Positions 17,328 to 26,604 are shown, numbered from the stretch's first letter. The stretch: 64,000 bases of DNA from CAZAFC01 sp964484675 (GCA_964484675.1 CAZAFC010000002.1:1-64000), one strand, 5' to 3'. Program-made: numbers and translations. The notes: a model not told the origin generated them from the letters alone.

Positions 17328-17777
17328 TCAGGATTGACCGGACAGGAGTTGGGTGTCCACGGCATACCCAGTGAGCTGGGCCGTGCCGCCTGGAGCGGTG
17401 GTGGCGCCCGCCAGTTTGAGCGCAAAGCCTTCAACCGCCTGGATTCCTTGAGCCAAAAGCTTGTCGGAGTCCGAGTAGTTACTGGAATTTGTCTCAATCT
17501 GACGGTAGTCCTCCATTACACGTTCCACGACTTCGAGCTGCTTGCACAACTCGACAATCTGCGCACCTGAGGGCGTGCCACTCGGCGACTGCCGCACCAG
17601 GTATGCTTCGCCATGCCAGGCGATGAGCGTGAGCGCCAGCTTCATGGCCGCGCTACGAACTTCGGGCCGGAACATGCCGATCTTTTCCAGGTGATTTCTC
17701 ACTGTATCGATCGTGTATTCCGGTCCGCTACTCGCAGGCACAGTCGGGGGTTGCCGATGCGCTCTGCCAAATTCCAC
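17328..17777 (-). CDS. Unknown 149-aa protein in operon with TelA
   Basis: A mostly helical, acidic protein that I do not recognise. It starts at GTG 17777, decided by AAAGGAGG 5 nt upstream. It is the first gene of a two-gene unit with TelA (11-bp gap) behind a clear promoter. Its N-terminal ~18 residues look disordered (Pro, Ser-rich). Co-transcription suggests it works with TelA; no activity can be read from its sequence. Confidence 0.7.
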   Translation of the reverse strand: MEFGRAHRQPPTVPASSGPEYTIDTVRNHLEKIGMFRPEVRSAAMKLALTLIAWHGEAYLVRQSPSGTPSGAQIVELCKQLEVVERVMEDYRQIETNSSNYSDSDKLLAQGIQAVEGFALKLAGATTAPGGTAQLTGYAVDTQLLSGQS

Positions 17778-17848
17778 GGGAGCCTCCTTTCAACCTCAGG
17801 GCTGCGTGGACGTTCTTGTTGCATGAACGTACTAGGCTGAACTGACCA

Positions 17849-17877
17849 ACAATAACACCTTTATGATGTTGGGTCAA
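17849..17877 (-). promoter_or_regulatory. Promoter of the TelA operon
   Basis: Minus strand: TTGACC (17872-17877), 17-nt spacer and TATTGT (17849-17854). The leader is about 65 nt. Confidence 0.65.
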
Positions 17878-17975
17878 TTATCCTCTCCCGACCCCGTGTT
17901 GGCAAACTGGCACAATTACTGCTCGATACATCTCCGCACGATGCAGAGGCGTATATAAGAAGTAATTTTGTACTG

Positions 17976-18027
17976 CTGGGAGGTGAACTCGGTGGCGACG
18001 ATGGTCGTCGATGAGTTCACCTCCCAG
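17976..18027 (-). terminator. 3' stem-loop of TerD
   Basis: A perfect 15-bp stem (17976-17990 with 18013-18027; CTGGGAGGTGAACTC with its complement), extended by an inner CGACGA/TCGTCG helix. It lies 58 nt after the TerD stop. No T tract. Confidence 0.6.
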
Positions 18028-18084
18028 GCGAGCGGGGTGGCGGTCAGAGCCTATGCATCAGGTCACTGGCTTGCCATCGAGCGC

Positions 18085-18762
18085 TCAGCTGCTCCAGTGC
18101 GGAGGGAACACGACGTGGAATCTGGTCTGCGCGACGGTCTGCATGCCCTCGGCGTACCCCTCGTGCACGGCCGTCATGCTCCAGCGCGACGGGTTCTGGG
18201 GATCCCTGTCCCACTGGGCGATGCAGGTCGTGGTGTCGAAGCCGTGCTCCACGGCGAGCTCGGTCTTGAGTTCGGTGCCACGCCCATTGTCCTTGACCAC
18301 GCAGGCGATGTCTTCGGCGACACCGAGCGTCAGGCCCTCGCCGTTCTCGTCGTAGATGCCGACGAGTGCGCTGTACCTGATCACCGAGCTGGGTGCCTTG
18401 TCGAATTCGAGATCGACGTACTCGCCGGGGATGGGGGCGACCTTCTGGCCGGAAGCGTCGGTGGTCTCCCCGCCGGTCCGGTTGTCCCCCTTGTAGACGA
18501 CGTCCAGCTCAGGCGTCACGATCCAGGGGTTCTCCTCGCCGGTGTCCGGGTCGACGTTGACGCCGAGGTCCGGGCGCCGCCAGTCCAGATTTCCCCAGAA
18601 CACGATCTCGGCGAGGCCGTTGTCGTGCTCGCGGATGATGCACAGATCCAGGTCCGGCGACTCGCCGACGCCGCCCTTCGGCAACCAGCTGAGACGTCCG
18701 GTGAAGCTGCTGCCCGGAAGCACCATCTTCTTACCCTTCTTCAGCACCATGGGATCGGCCAT
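18085..18762 (-). CDS. terD: TerD-family protein
   Basis: The 225-residue protein has the TerD/CABP beta-sandwich pattern: opening VLKKGKKMVLPG, PDLDLCIIRE, VVYKGDNRTGG, EYVDLEF, ALVGIYDENGEGLTLG and VAEDIACVV. The acidic residues in DLDL and GDNRTG are the positions that bind calcium in TerD relatives. The start at 18762 is favoured over 18768 because GAGGA is then 6 nt away. TerD proteins mediate stress and tellurite responses and associate with membranes and TerC. It is divergent from a second TerD-like gene. Confidence 0.92.
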   Translation of the reverse strand: MADPMVLKKGKKMVLPGSSFTGRLSWLPKGGVGESPDLDLCIIREHDNGLAEIVFWGNLDWRRPDLGVNVDPDTGEENPWIVTPELDVVYKGDNRTGGETTDASGQKVAPIPGEYVDLEFDKAPSSVIRYSALVGIYDENGEGLTLGVAEDIACVVKDNGRGTELKTELAVEHGFDTTTCIAQWDRDPQNPSRWSMTAVHEGYAEGMQTVAQTRFHVVFPPHWSS

Positions 18763-18852
18763 GATCATTCCTCATTTCGTTGCTCGTGTAGTCTCGTGAA
18801 TTGTGCACGAAACCACAGTGCGATGCACCAGCAGGTGCTGGATACGAATCAT

Positions 18853-18880
18853 ATTATACAAACTTCTTTATATAAAGCAA
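18853..18880 (-). promoter_or_regulatory. Promoter of terD
   Basis: Minus strand: TTGCTT (18875-18880), 16-nt spacer starting TATATAAAG, TATAAT (18853-18858). The same TATATAAAG begins the spacer of the divergent promoter. Confidence 0.65.
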
Positions 18881-18934
18881 CTAGCACCGCACACCCCTTG
18901 CCACACAATCGCGCCTGCCTCATAATCGCTGGGT

Positions 18935-18963
18935 TTGACATATATAAAGGAAGATCGTATTCT
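18935..18963 (+). promoter_or_regulatory. Promoter of the divergent TerD-like gene
   Basis: TTGACA (18935-18940), 17-nt spacer starting TATATAAAG, TATTCT (18958-18963). The leader is about 130 nt. Confidence 0.75.
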
Positions 18964-19101
18964 AGCTAATAGTTTGGTGCGGAGGCAGCATAAAGTTTCT
19001 TAACAATCTCTCATTTTATTGCTTTATACCAGCTCATAGAGTTGGAATGAACGACTACCAGCAAGTGCACAACACCTACGAGTGTACCAGGAGGTACGCA
19101 C

Positions 19102-19863
19102 ATGCAGCTCTTCAAGAAGAACAGTCCCGAAGAGTCAGCGACCCCGCCCAGCCCGCAGACCACGCAGCCGGCCATCACGAAGCCCGGCGCAGCGGACAGC
19201 ACGCCGTCCGGCGACGGTTCCGTGCAGGTGGTCAAGATCCGGAAGGGACAGTCCCAGGCCCTGGCTCCGACGGCCGACCGCACCTACACCCTGTGCGCAT
19301 GGTGGGGCCAGAAGGACTACGACCTCTACGCCCTCGTGCTCTACGTCGACGGCCACACGGAAGTCGTGAGCTGCTTCGGCACCAAGGGTCACGCGCGCGA
19401 CTTCAGCATGCGTACGAAGGACGGCGCCGTCATCCACGTCTCGGGCGACAAGGCCACGAGCGACCAGGGTGGCGAGGACCTGCCGCAGGAGATCATGCAC
19501 ATCACGCTCAACTCGACGATCCAGATGGTCGTGCCCGTGGTCTACTCGGCCAAGAACTCCGGCGTCGGCTCGTTCTACCGCTACAAGGTCGGAGTCTGCG
19601 TCATCCCCGGCCTGCTCGAGACCGTGGACCCGGACAACATCCCCCGCGGCAGCATCGTCATCGAGCCGGCCGAGGCCAACAAGGACGACAACGTCTACAC
19701 CATGGTGCCGGCGATCATCCACAACGGCCCCGACGGCCCCAAGGTCGAAGCGGTCGAGTTGTACAGCGCGCGCCGCAGTGAGCTGCGACCCACCGTGCAT
19801 GGTGGCGTCGTCTGCATGGACAACGGCCCGGAGAACGCCGACAAGCCGCGCCCGCGGAACTAA
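19102..19863 (+). CDS. Divergent TerD-like protein
   Basis: The 253-residue protein has a ~45-residue disordered N-terminus, then a domain with TerD-like strands: VVKIRKGQSQALAP, YDLYALVLYVDG, IMHITLNSTIQMVVPVVYS and FYRYKVGVCVIPG. The usual Asp pattern is DLYALVLYVDG and the GDNRTG loop is not evident, so calcium binding may be lost or altered. AGGAGG lies 7 nt before the ATG. It faces the canonical terD gene from a divergent promoter pair. The TerD assignment is by pattern and context. Confidence 0.72.
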   Translation: MQLFKKNSPEESATPPSPQTTQPAITKPGAADSTPSGDGSVQVVKIRKGQSQALAPTADRTYTLCAWWGQKDYDLYALVLYVDGHTEVVSCFGTKGHARDFSMRTKDGAVIHVSGDKATSDQGGEDLPQEIMHITLNSTIQMVVPVVYSAKNSGVGSFYRYKVGVCVIPGLLETVDPDNIPRGSIVIEPAEANKDDNVYTMVPAIIHNGPDGPKVEAVELYSARRSELRPTVHGGVVCMDNGPENADKPRPRN

Positions 19864-19947
19864 CAGCCGGCTGATACGCCCTAGCTCACGCCGCGATTGA
19901 TGCATCTGCGCCAGCACCGGCAGTATCGTGCCACCAGATAGTCGCGC

Positions 19948-20002
19948 TACGACCCACCCGATCATTTCCGAGGAATCTCCTCGCAAGTCCGGGTGGGTCG
20001 TA
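19948..20002 (+). terminator. 3' stem-loop of the TerD-like gene
   Basis: A perfect 13-bp stem (19948-19960 with 19990-20002; TACGACCCACCCG with its complement) with an inner GAGGA/TCCTC hairpin, followed by AATTTTTG. The rest of 19864-20184 is AT-rich and shows no gene. Confidence 0.65.
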
Positions 20003-20184
20003 ATGCTAACAATTTTTGAATTGATATAAAGTAATAATTATCCGGGCCTAATTAAACTTGCATTCAGGACTGGTAGCGTCGGCGCTCTCGGCACAGCTCG
20101 GTTGCCACCACAAGAAGTAATTCTCGCAGGAAACGCTCACGGCAAAGCAAGGATTGGCGCAAAAAGTAGTCAAGCTCTCGCGGC

Positions 20185-20457
20185 GTGATTATCCGCAGCC
20201 CGTCTTCCAGTCCGGTCAAAATCGAAGCCATTCGGCTGGCGCTCGACGACGTGCGCCCAGGGCAATCGTTCGATATCCTAGGCTTGCCAGTCGAGTTGCA
20301 AGATCGTAGCGATCTGTTGATAAACGCTCAGCCCGAGGGCCGCGATGAGACAATCGCATACGCCCGCGAGCGGCTGCGCCACATGCACGCGCAGCATGGC
20401 CCGGCGCCCGGACTGGCCAGGGCTAGCGCTTTAAAAATCGCAGATAAAACGCGATGA
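20185..20457 (+). pseudogene. Truncated inosine/xanthosine triphosphatase-like fragment (DUF84/YjjX)
   Basis: The 90-codon frame, from a GTG, matches the N-terminal half of DUF84/YjjX nucleoside triphosphatases: SSSPVKIEAIRLAL (residues ~6-19) and INAQPEGRDETIAYAR (~45-60). The full-length family is about 170-180 residues, so the C-terminal half with catalytic acidic residues is gone. The 3' end runs into a convergent small membrane-protein gene. There is no clear ribosome-binding site. It is best read as a decayed housecleaning enzyme gene. Confidence 0.6.
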
Positions 20458-20587
20458 ACAGCAGCACAATGCCAACATTTGCGATCAGTCGCTGCCAAAA
20501 GTGATGCTGAAAGAACAGCACATCCGCAGCCACAACGGCAGCTACCATGCACACGACAAATATAATTGCGGTAACGTTTCTTTCCAT
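20423..20587 (-). CDS. Small two-helix membrane protein, 54 aa
   Basis: Two hydrophobic segments (residues ~6-22 and ~32-49) with a short FFQHHFWQ turn and a basic end (LRFLKR). The start at 20587 is decided by GAGGGA 5 nt upstream rather than a longer frame from 20626. It overlaps the 3' end of the convergent DUF84 fragment. Function unknown. Confidence 0.6.
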   Translation of the reverse strand: MERNVTAIIFVVCMVAAVVAADVLFFQHHFWQRLIANVGIVLLFIAFYLRFLKR

Positions 20588-20789
20588 CTGAATCCCTCGT
20601 TTGAATATACGTCCAGGAGCAGGCAAGGGTCAAGCCACGCATGACAAGCCCAAGGGCGGGCGCGGATCAGGCCGGCGAGTATATAGCTGAGAGCGCCGCG
20701 AAAGCGCTATAGCGCATGGCGTCGCACGTCACGGTTTGCTATACTTGCACGCTGAATCAACGTGGTAATTCGCACGAAAGGAGCACGTG

Positions 20790-21263
20790 ATGGAATTTCT
20801 CGCTGGGTCCGACGGGCCAATTATCCCCGACCCCGAAACGGCCGCTACCGAGGAGCACAAGCTAAGAACAGAGGCGGCAATGACGCTCTTCCGCGGTAAC
20901 GCCGATCGCGTTCAGCATTTCATGCGGCGCGCCAAGGAATTGGGGCGCAGTGGCAACGATACGGTCGTGACGCTCATCGACGTACGCGATCCGCTCGGCA
21001 GTAGTCTGGCCGATAGGATGATGCCGCGAGGCTACGACTGGCAGCAGCATCAGCGGGAACCGCATGAGATTCCTATTATGTGCGGCCTGGCAGCTAAGCC
21101 CGCTCTGCCGCAATTCCTGCACGACCGTGGCTGCCACGATGTGGCCGAGCAACTGCGGGATTCAGACGAATTGCAGGTAGTGGTGCTTCATGCTGGCGTA
21201 GCGGTCGTGCTTGAGGTCAATTTCGACGTGGAAAATCCGGGGGCTGCTCCAGGCCCCTTGTAA
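20790..21263 (+). CDS. Unknown soluble protein, 157 aa
   Basis: I do not recognise this protein. AAGGAG ends 6 nt before ATG 20790; the overlapping GTG at 20787 would be too close. It has an N-terminal helical part and a DTVVTLIDVRDPLGSSLADRMM stretch that looks like an alpha/beta core with an exposed acidic turn. The C-terminal ELQVVVLHAGVAVVLEVNF forms likely strands. A TATACT lies about 50 nt upstream. It is a single-gene unit. Its leader and ribosome-binding-site style resemble the Ter-type set. Confidence 0.65.
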   Translation: MEFLAGSDGPIIPDPETAATEEHKLRTEAAMTLFRGNADRVQHFMRRAKELGRSGNDTVVTLIDVRDPLGSSLADRMMPRGYDWQQHQREPHEIPIMCGLAAKPALPQFLHDRGCHDVAEQLRDSDELQVVVLHAGVAVVLEVNFDVENPGAAPGPL

Positions 21264-21320
21264 CATCCCGCTGCACTTGTAGTCCGCATCAACCGACAAA
21301 TTGTTGCAGCTTTTCCGCGG

Positions 21321-24300
21321 CTACGGCGTCGCGGCCTCGGCAGTGGACTTGATGAGCGACATGGCCACTGAGGCGTCGCCAAGTTTGATATCCGTGGCTT
21401 GGGCGACATGGTCGGCCACGAGCTTGGTGGCGAGGGTTTCTTGCATGATCAGCTCGCCAAAACTTTCGAGCGCCGACTGCACGCCAGCGTTATCGCTCAC
21501 GAGCGCCAAGGTGATGCGATCGTCAACTTCGAGGCCAGATTTCTTGCGCAAATTTTGCACGTGACGGATGATTTCGCGGGCCACGCCTTCGGCTCGCAGC
21601 TCGTCGGTCAGCTGGGTATCGAGCGTGACGGTGAGCTTGAGGGCGGCATTGGGCGCGGGATCTTCGGCAGGATTTATTGTGGACTCGGCTTTTTCCGCAG
21701 CTTCGATTTCGGCCGAGCCAGCCAATGCAACGACATCGGCCGAGCCACGCGGCGCAGCGCCAAACGCCACTTGTTTGACATTCAGTTCATCGCAGATGAT
21801 GGCCGTGGCATGCGCAGCCTCGAGGAAGCTCGGCGCGCCAACCAAGTTGACTTGTGCGAGCGGCTGGCGAACTTTGATTTTGGCATCGGCGCGCTGCTTG
21901 AGCCCATCGGCAATCACTTCGCGAATGATTTTCATTTCGACCAAGCTTTGCTCGTCAACCTCGCCGGCAATCGGCCAATCGGCGAGATGCACCGATGTAG
22001 AACCCGTGAGTTCGCGGTAGATGCGATCGCTGGCGAACGGCGCCCACGGCGCCAGCAACTTGGCGATATTCACGAGCACATAGTGCAGCACTTCGTAGGC
22101 CTGAGTCTTGTCGGCGTCGTCCTCGCTCTTCCAAAATCGGCGTCGCGAGCGGCGGATAAACCAGTTTGAGGTGTCGTCGATCAACGCGAAAATCGGATTG
22201 ATGGCGTGCGCCAGCTTGTACTCATCAGCTTGCTTGGTTGTTTCCAAAATCGTTTCGTTCAGGCGCGCCAGCACCCAGCGATCAAGCCCACTTTCGGCGC
22301 GCGGATGCCCGGCGGGCACGTGCGGCTGCCAGCCGTCGAGCTCGGCGTACATCTTGAAAAATCGCACGCTGTTGTCGAGCGTCGCCAGCACATTGCGCGA
22401 CAAATCTTTCAGCCCGTCGCGGTTAAATCGCATATAATCAGCGCTCACCGCCTGATTGTTACTGAGCAAATACAGCCGTAGCACGTCGGCACCTTCTTGC
22501 GCAAACACATCGTCGATGGCCGGATAATTCTTGAGGCGCTTGCTGAGTTTCTGGCCGTCGGCCGCCATAATCATGCCGTTCACCAGCACGTTTTTGTACG
22601 CTGGCTGATCGAAGAGAATTGTCGAAATCACGTGCTGCACATAAAACCACAGCCGCGTTTGGTCGAGCCCTTCGCCGATATAGTCAGCCGGGAAAAGCTG
22701 CTCGAATTTCTCACGGTTCTCGAATGGATAATGCTGCTGCGCGACCGGCATCGAGCCGCTCTCGAACCAGCAGTCGAGCACTTCGTCGACGCGCCGGTAG
22801 GTTTTACCGTCTTTTTCGAATGACACATCATCGATGAACGGCCGGTGCAGATCGTCGAGATCGGCGTTCGGTGCCAGCGCTTGCAGTTCAGCGATGCTGC
22901 CGATCACCAGGTAGTCGCTCGGGTCGGCCACATTGCGCCAAATTGGCATCGGCGCGCCCCAGTAGCGATTGCGGCTGATCGCCCAGTCGCGGGCACCTGC
23001 GAGCCACTTGCCGAAGCGGCCTTCCTTGATGTGCTCCGGGCTCCAATTGATGCCTTCGGCGGTTTTGAGCAGCTCGGCTTTGATGGCCGAGACGCGCACA
23101 AACCACGTTGAGATCGAATAGTAAAACAGCGGGCTTTCGCAGCGGTAGCAAAACGGATAAGTGTGGCTGATGGTTTCGGCAGCGTAGACGTTGCCGCTCC
23201 GGGTGAGCTTTTCGATGATGGCGCGGTCGGCTTCTTTGAAGAATGTGCCAGCCAGATCATCGGCACCAAAGCCAGTCCGCATGCGGCCGCTGGCGTCGAG
23301 CGACACGAGCGTTGGGAAGTCGTTCTGCTCGCCGATGCGCAAATCTTCTTCGCCAAATGACGGCGCCACGTGCAGTACGCCGGTGCCGTCGTCGATGCTC
23401 ACGTGGTCGGCCAGCCAGACTTTGTAGAGGTTGCCCTGGTTCGAGAACTTCTCGAGGCTTTCGACGGCGAACAGCGGCTCGTAACGCTTGCCGGCCAACT
23501 GCTCGGCAGTGACTTCTTTGAGCACCGTGTAATCTTTTTGGTCGCCAAGAACCGATTCGAGCCGGTGCTTGGCGAGCACCAGCGTTGCCGCCTGGCCGTC
23601 GTCATCTTGCACCGAAACGTACACGTAGGCTTCGCCCGGCTTGACGGCAATGGCAGCGTTGCCGGGCAGCGACCAAGGCGTTGTTGTCCAGCCAAGCAGG
23701 AACGCATCCTCGTCGGCGAGCTTGAATTTCACAAACAAGCTTGGGTCCGCCACGTCGTCTTTGTAGCCTTCGTTCAGCTCAAAATTGCTCAGCGGCGTCT
23801 CGCAGCGCGGGCAGTAGGGCATGCTCTTGAAACCTTCGTAGAGCAGGCCTTTTTGGTGCACTTGCTGGAGCGTCCACCACACGCTTTCGGTGTAGCTACG
23901 GTCGATGCTGGCATACGCGTGCTCGGTGTCGGTCCAGCGGCCGACTCTCGAGAAGAATTGCTCCCAATCGCTTTTGTAGGCGAACACCGACGCGCGGCAG
24001 GCAGCGTTGAATGTGTCGAGGCCGAGTTCGAGAATCTGCTTTTTGCCGCTCACGCCAAACTGCTTTTCGATAGCGAATTCCACCGGCAGCCCGTGACAAT
24101 CCCAGCCGTTGCGGCGCTCCACGTAGTAGCCGCGCATGGTTTTGTAACGGCCGAGCGAATCTTTGATGCTCGTGACCAGCGTATGTCCAAAATGCGGCAA
24201 GCCGTTTGCAAATGGCGGCCCATCGTAAAAGCTGAAAACCGGCGCGCCGGCGCGGATCGCTAGGCTCTGCTCAAATGTTTTTTCTTGGCTCCAGGTCGCG

Positions 24301-24347
24301 AGCATGGCCTCTTCGCTGAGCGCCACGCGACTTTTTTCGTCGTTCAT
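21321..24347 (-). CDS. ileS: Isoleucyl-tRNA synthetase
   Basis: The 1008-residue class Ia synthetase charges tRNA-Ile with isoleucine. The HIGH-type motif is HFGH at residues 52-55 (in PFANGLPHFGH), the KMSKS-type loop is KLSKR about residue 600, and the CP1 editing domain lies between. Its length and features such as WDCHGLPVEFAIEK fit the longer eukaryote-like IleRS group found in many CPR bacteria. The start at 24347 is decided by GGAGAG 4 nt upstream rather than 24425. No T-box structure is apparent upstream. Confidence 0.97.
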   Translation of the reverse strand: MNDEKSRVALSEEAMLATWSQEKTFEQSLAIRAGAPVFSFYDGPPFANGLPHFGHTLVTSIKDSLGRYKTMRGYYVERRNGWDCHGLPVEFAIEKQFGVSGKKQILELGLDTFNAACRASVFAYKSDWEQFFSRVGRWTDTEHAYASIDRSYTESVWWTLQQVHQKGLLYEGFKSMPYCPRCETPLSNFELNEGYKDDVADPSLFVKFKLADEDAFLLGWTTTPWSLPGNAAIAVKPGEAYVYVSVQDDDGQAATLVLAKHRLESVLGDQKDYTVLKEVTAEQLAGKRYEPLFAVESLEKFSNQGNLYKVWLADHVSIDDGTGVLHVAPSFGEEDLRIGEQNDFPTLVSLDASGRMRTGFGADDLAGTFFKEADRAIIEKLTRSGNVYAAETISHTYPFCYRCESPLFYYSISTWFVRVSAIKAELLKTAEGINWSPEHIKEGRFGKWLAGARDWAISRNRYWGAPMPIWRNVADPSDYLVIGSIAELQALAPNADLDDLHRPFIDDVSFEKDGKTYRRVDEVLDCWFESGSMPVAQQHYPFENREKFEQLFPADYIGEGLDQTRLWFYVQHVISTILFDQPAYKNVLVNGMIMAADGQKLSKRLKNYPAIDDVFAQEGADVLRLYLLSNNQAVSADYMRFNRDGLKDLSRNVLATLDNSVRFFKMYAELDGWQPHVPAGHPRAESGLDRWVLARLNETILETTKQADEYKLAHAINPIFALIDDTSNWFIRRSRRRFWKSEDDADKTQAYEVLHYVLVNIAKLLAPWAPFASDRIYRELTGSTSVHLADWPIAGEVDEQSLVEMKIIREVIADGLKQRADAKIKVRQPLAQVNLVGAPSFLEAAHATAIICDELNVKQVAFGAAPRGSADVVALAGSAEIEAAEKAESTINPAEDPAPNAALKLTVTLDTQLTDELRAEGVAREIIRHVQNLRKKSGLEVDDRITLALVSDNAGVQSALESFGELIMQETLATKLVADHVAQATDIKLGDASVAMSLIKSTAEAATP

Positions 24348-24839
24348 ATATCTCTCCGTCAGTTCAATTCTTGGTGGTTTTGTAAGGTCATGAAAGCTGG
24401 CGCTACAAGCTGCCAGCAAGGTCAATTGAGCGAATAATCATCGACCGCGCCGAACCAAGCAATGAGTCGGCACATATGCGCCGCTCAAACGCGAACACGC
24501 CGCGCCGATGGAGAGCCAGCCGCGCACCGGCAAAGCTCACACCGGAACGATGCGTACGTGCTAAATTTTCGGGCAGGGAACTGTTCATAGCTTGAAAATA
24601 TATAAAATAATGTCTGCGGCCATAATAGCAAATTTTGCCGCCGATGAGAAGCGACGTTGTACCGGATGGATCGGAGGGAGATGGCGATGGTGCAGCCCGG
24701 AACGTATTTCGGCTTTCGGCGCCATCCTGAGCCGTGCCAGAAAGTCGTTATGTATATGTGAGCAAACTCGCTGACCGAGCTTTGCTGCCTCGAGTATAAG
24801 TAGAGCGGGCATCCGCTTTTCAACAGGGAGGGCAACACC
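24348..24839. other. 492-bp divergent intergenic region
   Basis: It separates ileS (minus) from the 24840 gene (plus). I see an AT-rich block at 24590-24640 that could hold the ileS promoter. Closer to the plus gene is a candidate CTGACC, an 18-nt spacer and TATAAG. I see no RNA gene or coding region. Confidence 0.5.
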
Positions 24840-25220
24840 ATGGAAGGCACATTGACCCAGGAGCTCGTCGAGCAGTACGTCGGCGGTCAGCTGGAAGTCC
24901 TGAATCGATTCCCGCACGCCTACATCGCGCGCGGCGAGATCGCGTCGGTGACGCTCTCGAACCACAACGGCTCGCAGCAAGTCACCGTCACGCTCGAGTG
25001 GTACGCCCGGCTCACCGGCAAAAACCGCTGGGAGCTGATCGAGCCGGAACCGTACCGGGTGGACCTCAAGGTCTTCGCGCCATCCGACATCGGTGATGGT
25101 CGACTGTACCTGACGGCCGACCTGGAGAGCACCGTGCTGTACCCGCCGGGTGGGAGCAAGCTCGACCCGCACACCGGTCGAATCGAGGTCGGACGATCCA
25201 GCTTGGTCGGCGCGCGCTAG
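24840..25220 (+). CDS. Unknown protein of the C/G-ending codon set, 126 aa
   Basis: I do not recognise this soluble, probably beta-rich protein. GGGAGGG lies 7 nt before the ATG. Alternating segments such as ASVTLSNHNGSQQVTVTLEW and RLYLTADLESTVLYPP suggest a small beta-sandwich or barrel. Codon use, the strong ribosome-binding site and the following double hairpin match the Ter-type set. It is isolated between ileS and an MFS gene, showing how widely that set is scattered. Confidence 0.68.
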   Translation: MEGTLTQELVEQYVGGQLEVLNRFPHAYIARGEIASVTLSNHNGSQQVTVTLEWYARLTGKNRWELIEPEPYRVDLKVFAPSDIGDGRLYLTADLESTVLYPPGGSKLDPHTGRIEVGRSSLVGAR

Positions 25221-25284
25221 TCGGCTGAGAGCCGGCTGCAATCGCCGCGCGCCAGCCCGCGCGTCGCCATGTCGCCCGGCCGCC

Positions 25285-25332
25285 GGGAGCTGCCAATCAC
25301 CATTCGGCCAGAGCCGAAACTTGGCAGCTCCC
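25285..25332 (+). terminator. 3' nested stem-loop
   Basis: A perfect 12-bp outer stem (25285-25296 with 25321-25332; GGGAGCTGCCAA with its complement) enclosing a TTCGGC/GCCGAA inner hairpin. Confidence 0.6.
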
Positions 25333-25390
25333 ACATCACCTCAGACTTTTGCTGCTATACTATTTTGGACTATTTCTGCCTGAGGACCTT

Positions 25391-26554
25391 ATGACGAAGC
25401 CGTTTTTGAACCCTATTCGTGCGATTTATGCGAGCAACTTTTTGGTTGGTATCGTGTTTTGGTATGGCATCGAAAAGCTATTTCAGCGCAGCATTGGCAT
25501 CGACCCGATCGGCATGGGCGTACTCACCGCACTAATCGCCGTGAGTACGTTTTTGCTCGACATTCCAGCGGGCATGCTCGCCGACACGTGGAGCCGCAAA
25601 GGCATGCTGATGGTTTCGACACTCGCCATGGCCGGCTGCGCGCTGGCCGGCGGATTCAGCCACGGATTCGGGATGTACCTGGTGAGCTCACTCTTGTACA
25701 GCGTGTATGTCGTGTCGAAAAGCGGCACCTATCAGGCGCTGCTGTACGACAATTTGCACGAGAGTGGGAACACAGCGGACTACGCGCGGACAACGGGCCG
25801 CGCTTGGGCGATGTTCCTGGCCGGCGTCGCCGTTACGAGCTTTGCGAGCGGCTTTTTGGCGCATCGTTTTGGCTATCGGTTCACGTATTTTATCTCGCTG
25901 ATCCCATGTAGCGCGAACCTCGCCGTGCTGGCGTGTATCCACGAGCCCACCTTCCACAAAGCCGAGCAAAAAGAACGCATGTTGCGCCAGATCGGGCAAG
26001 TGTCGCGCGCCTTGGCGCGGCTGCAGCTGCTGCGAGGGCTGGCAATTATTCTGTCGGCACTGGCGGCCGTCGAGGTATTCAAGAGCTCGTTCGGCCAGCT
26101 GTACTTTTTGCATTATTTTCCGGCAGCGCAAACTGTCGGCATGCTGTGGGCCGGCTACGCGCTGACTTGGGCGATCGGCAGCTTTATCGCGCACCGTCTG
26201 CACGCGCACCTCCATACGCTCATGCTCGCGACGGTTCTGCCACTCGTGGGCATGGCGCTGATTCATCGCGCATGGAGCGTCGGATTTTTCTTCCTGCAAG
26301 CAATTGCTTCCGGCGCGCTGATGATTCAGATCGAAACGAGCATCCAAGCAGCCACGCCATCGGCGGTGCGCGCGTCGATCATGTCGGGCTTGAGCACGCT
26401 TGGGCAGGCGATTTCGGTGCCGGCAAGCATTGCAATTGGCTGGCTGATCCGCTCTGGCGGCGTGCTGCGCGCGCTCGATGCCGTTGCGGCGCTCGGCGTA
26501 GTAATCTTGCTCTATTGGCTCGCGCTGAAGCAAAAAGCGACAGAATTATCTTGA
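25391..26554 (+). CDS. MFS transporter
   Basis: About 387 residues with roughly twelve hydrophobic segments. The loop between segments 2 and 3 carries the MFS signature (DIPAGMLADTWSRKG, residues ~54-68). Members exchange small molecules across the membrane; this resembles the multidrug/unknown-efflux group. The start at 25391 is chosen because TGAGGA precedes it; an in-frame ATG at 25349 would sit upstream of the likely promoter (TATACT near 25360). It stands alone. The substrate is unknown. Confidence 0.88.
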   Translation: MTKPFLNPIRAIYASNFLVGIVFWYGIEKLFQRSIGIDPIGMGVLTALIAVSTFLLDIPAGMLADTWSRKGMLMVSTLAMAGCALAGGFSHGFGMYLVSSLLYSVYVVSKSGTYQALLYDNLHESGNTADYARTTGRAWAMFLAGVAVTSFASGFLAHRFGYRFTYFISLIPCSANLAVLACIHEPTFHKAEQKERMLRQIGQVSRALARLQLLRGLAIILSALAAVEVFKSSFGQLYFLHYFPAAQTVGMLWAGYALTWAIGSFIAHRLHAHLHTLMLATVLPLVGMALIHRAWSVGFFFLQAIASGALMIQIETSIQAATPSAVRASIMSGLSTLGQAISVPASIAIGWLIRSGGVLRALDAVAALGVVILLYWLALKQKATELS

Positions 26555-26604
26555 CTTTCCGTAGTATTTTCTACTATGGTTGAAGTAAGTAAAAGGATGG
26601 GATC

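Noticed and set aside
15967..17337. 456-codon open frame on the plus strand
   Set aside because: It is antisense to TelA. The high GC3 of that gene removes stop codons from the opposite strand.
22200..22260. Minus-strand CTGATGAG near GAAAC
   Set aside because: Coding sequence of isoleucyl-tRNA synthetase, with no compatible stems.
23370..24263. 297-codon open frame on the plus strand
   Set aside because: Antisense to isoleucyl-tRNA synthetase; no ribosome-binding site and no domain.
24348..24600. T-box riboswitch upstream of ileS
   Set aside because: No T-box sequence, specifier loop or terminator/antiterminator pair is visible in the leader.
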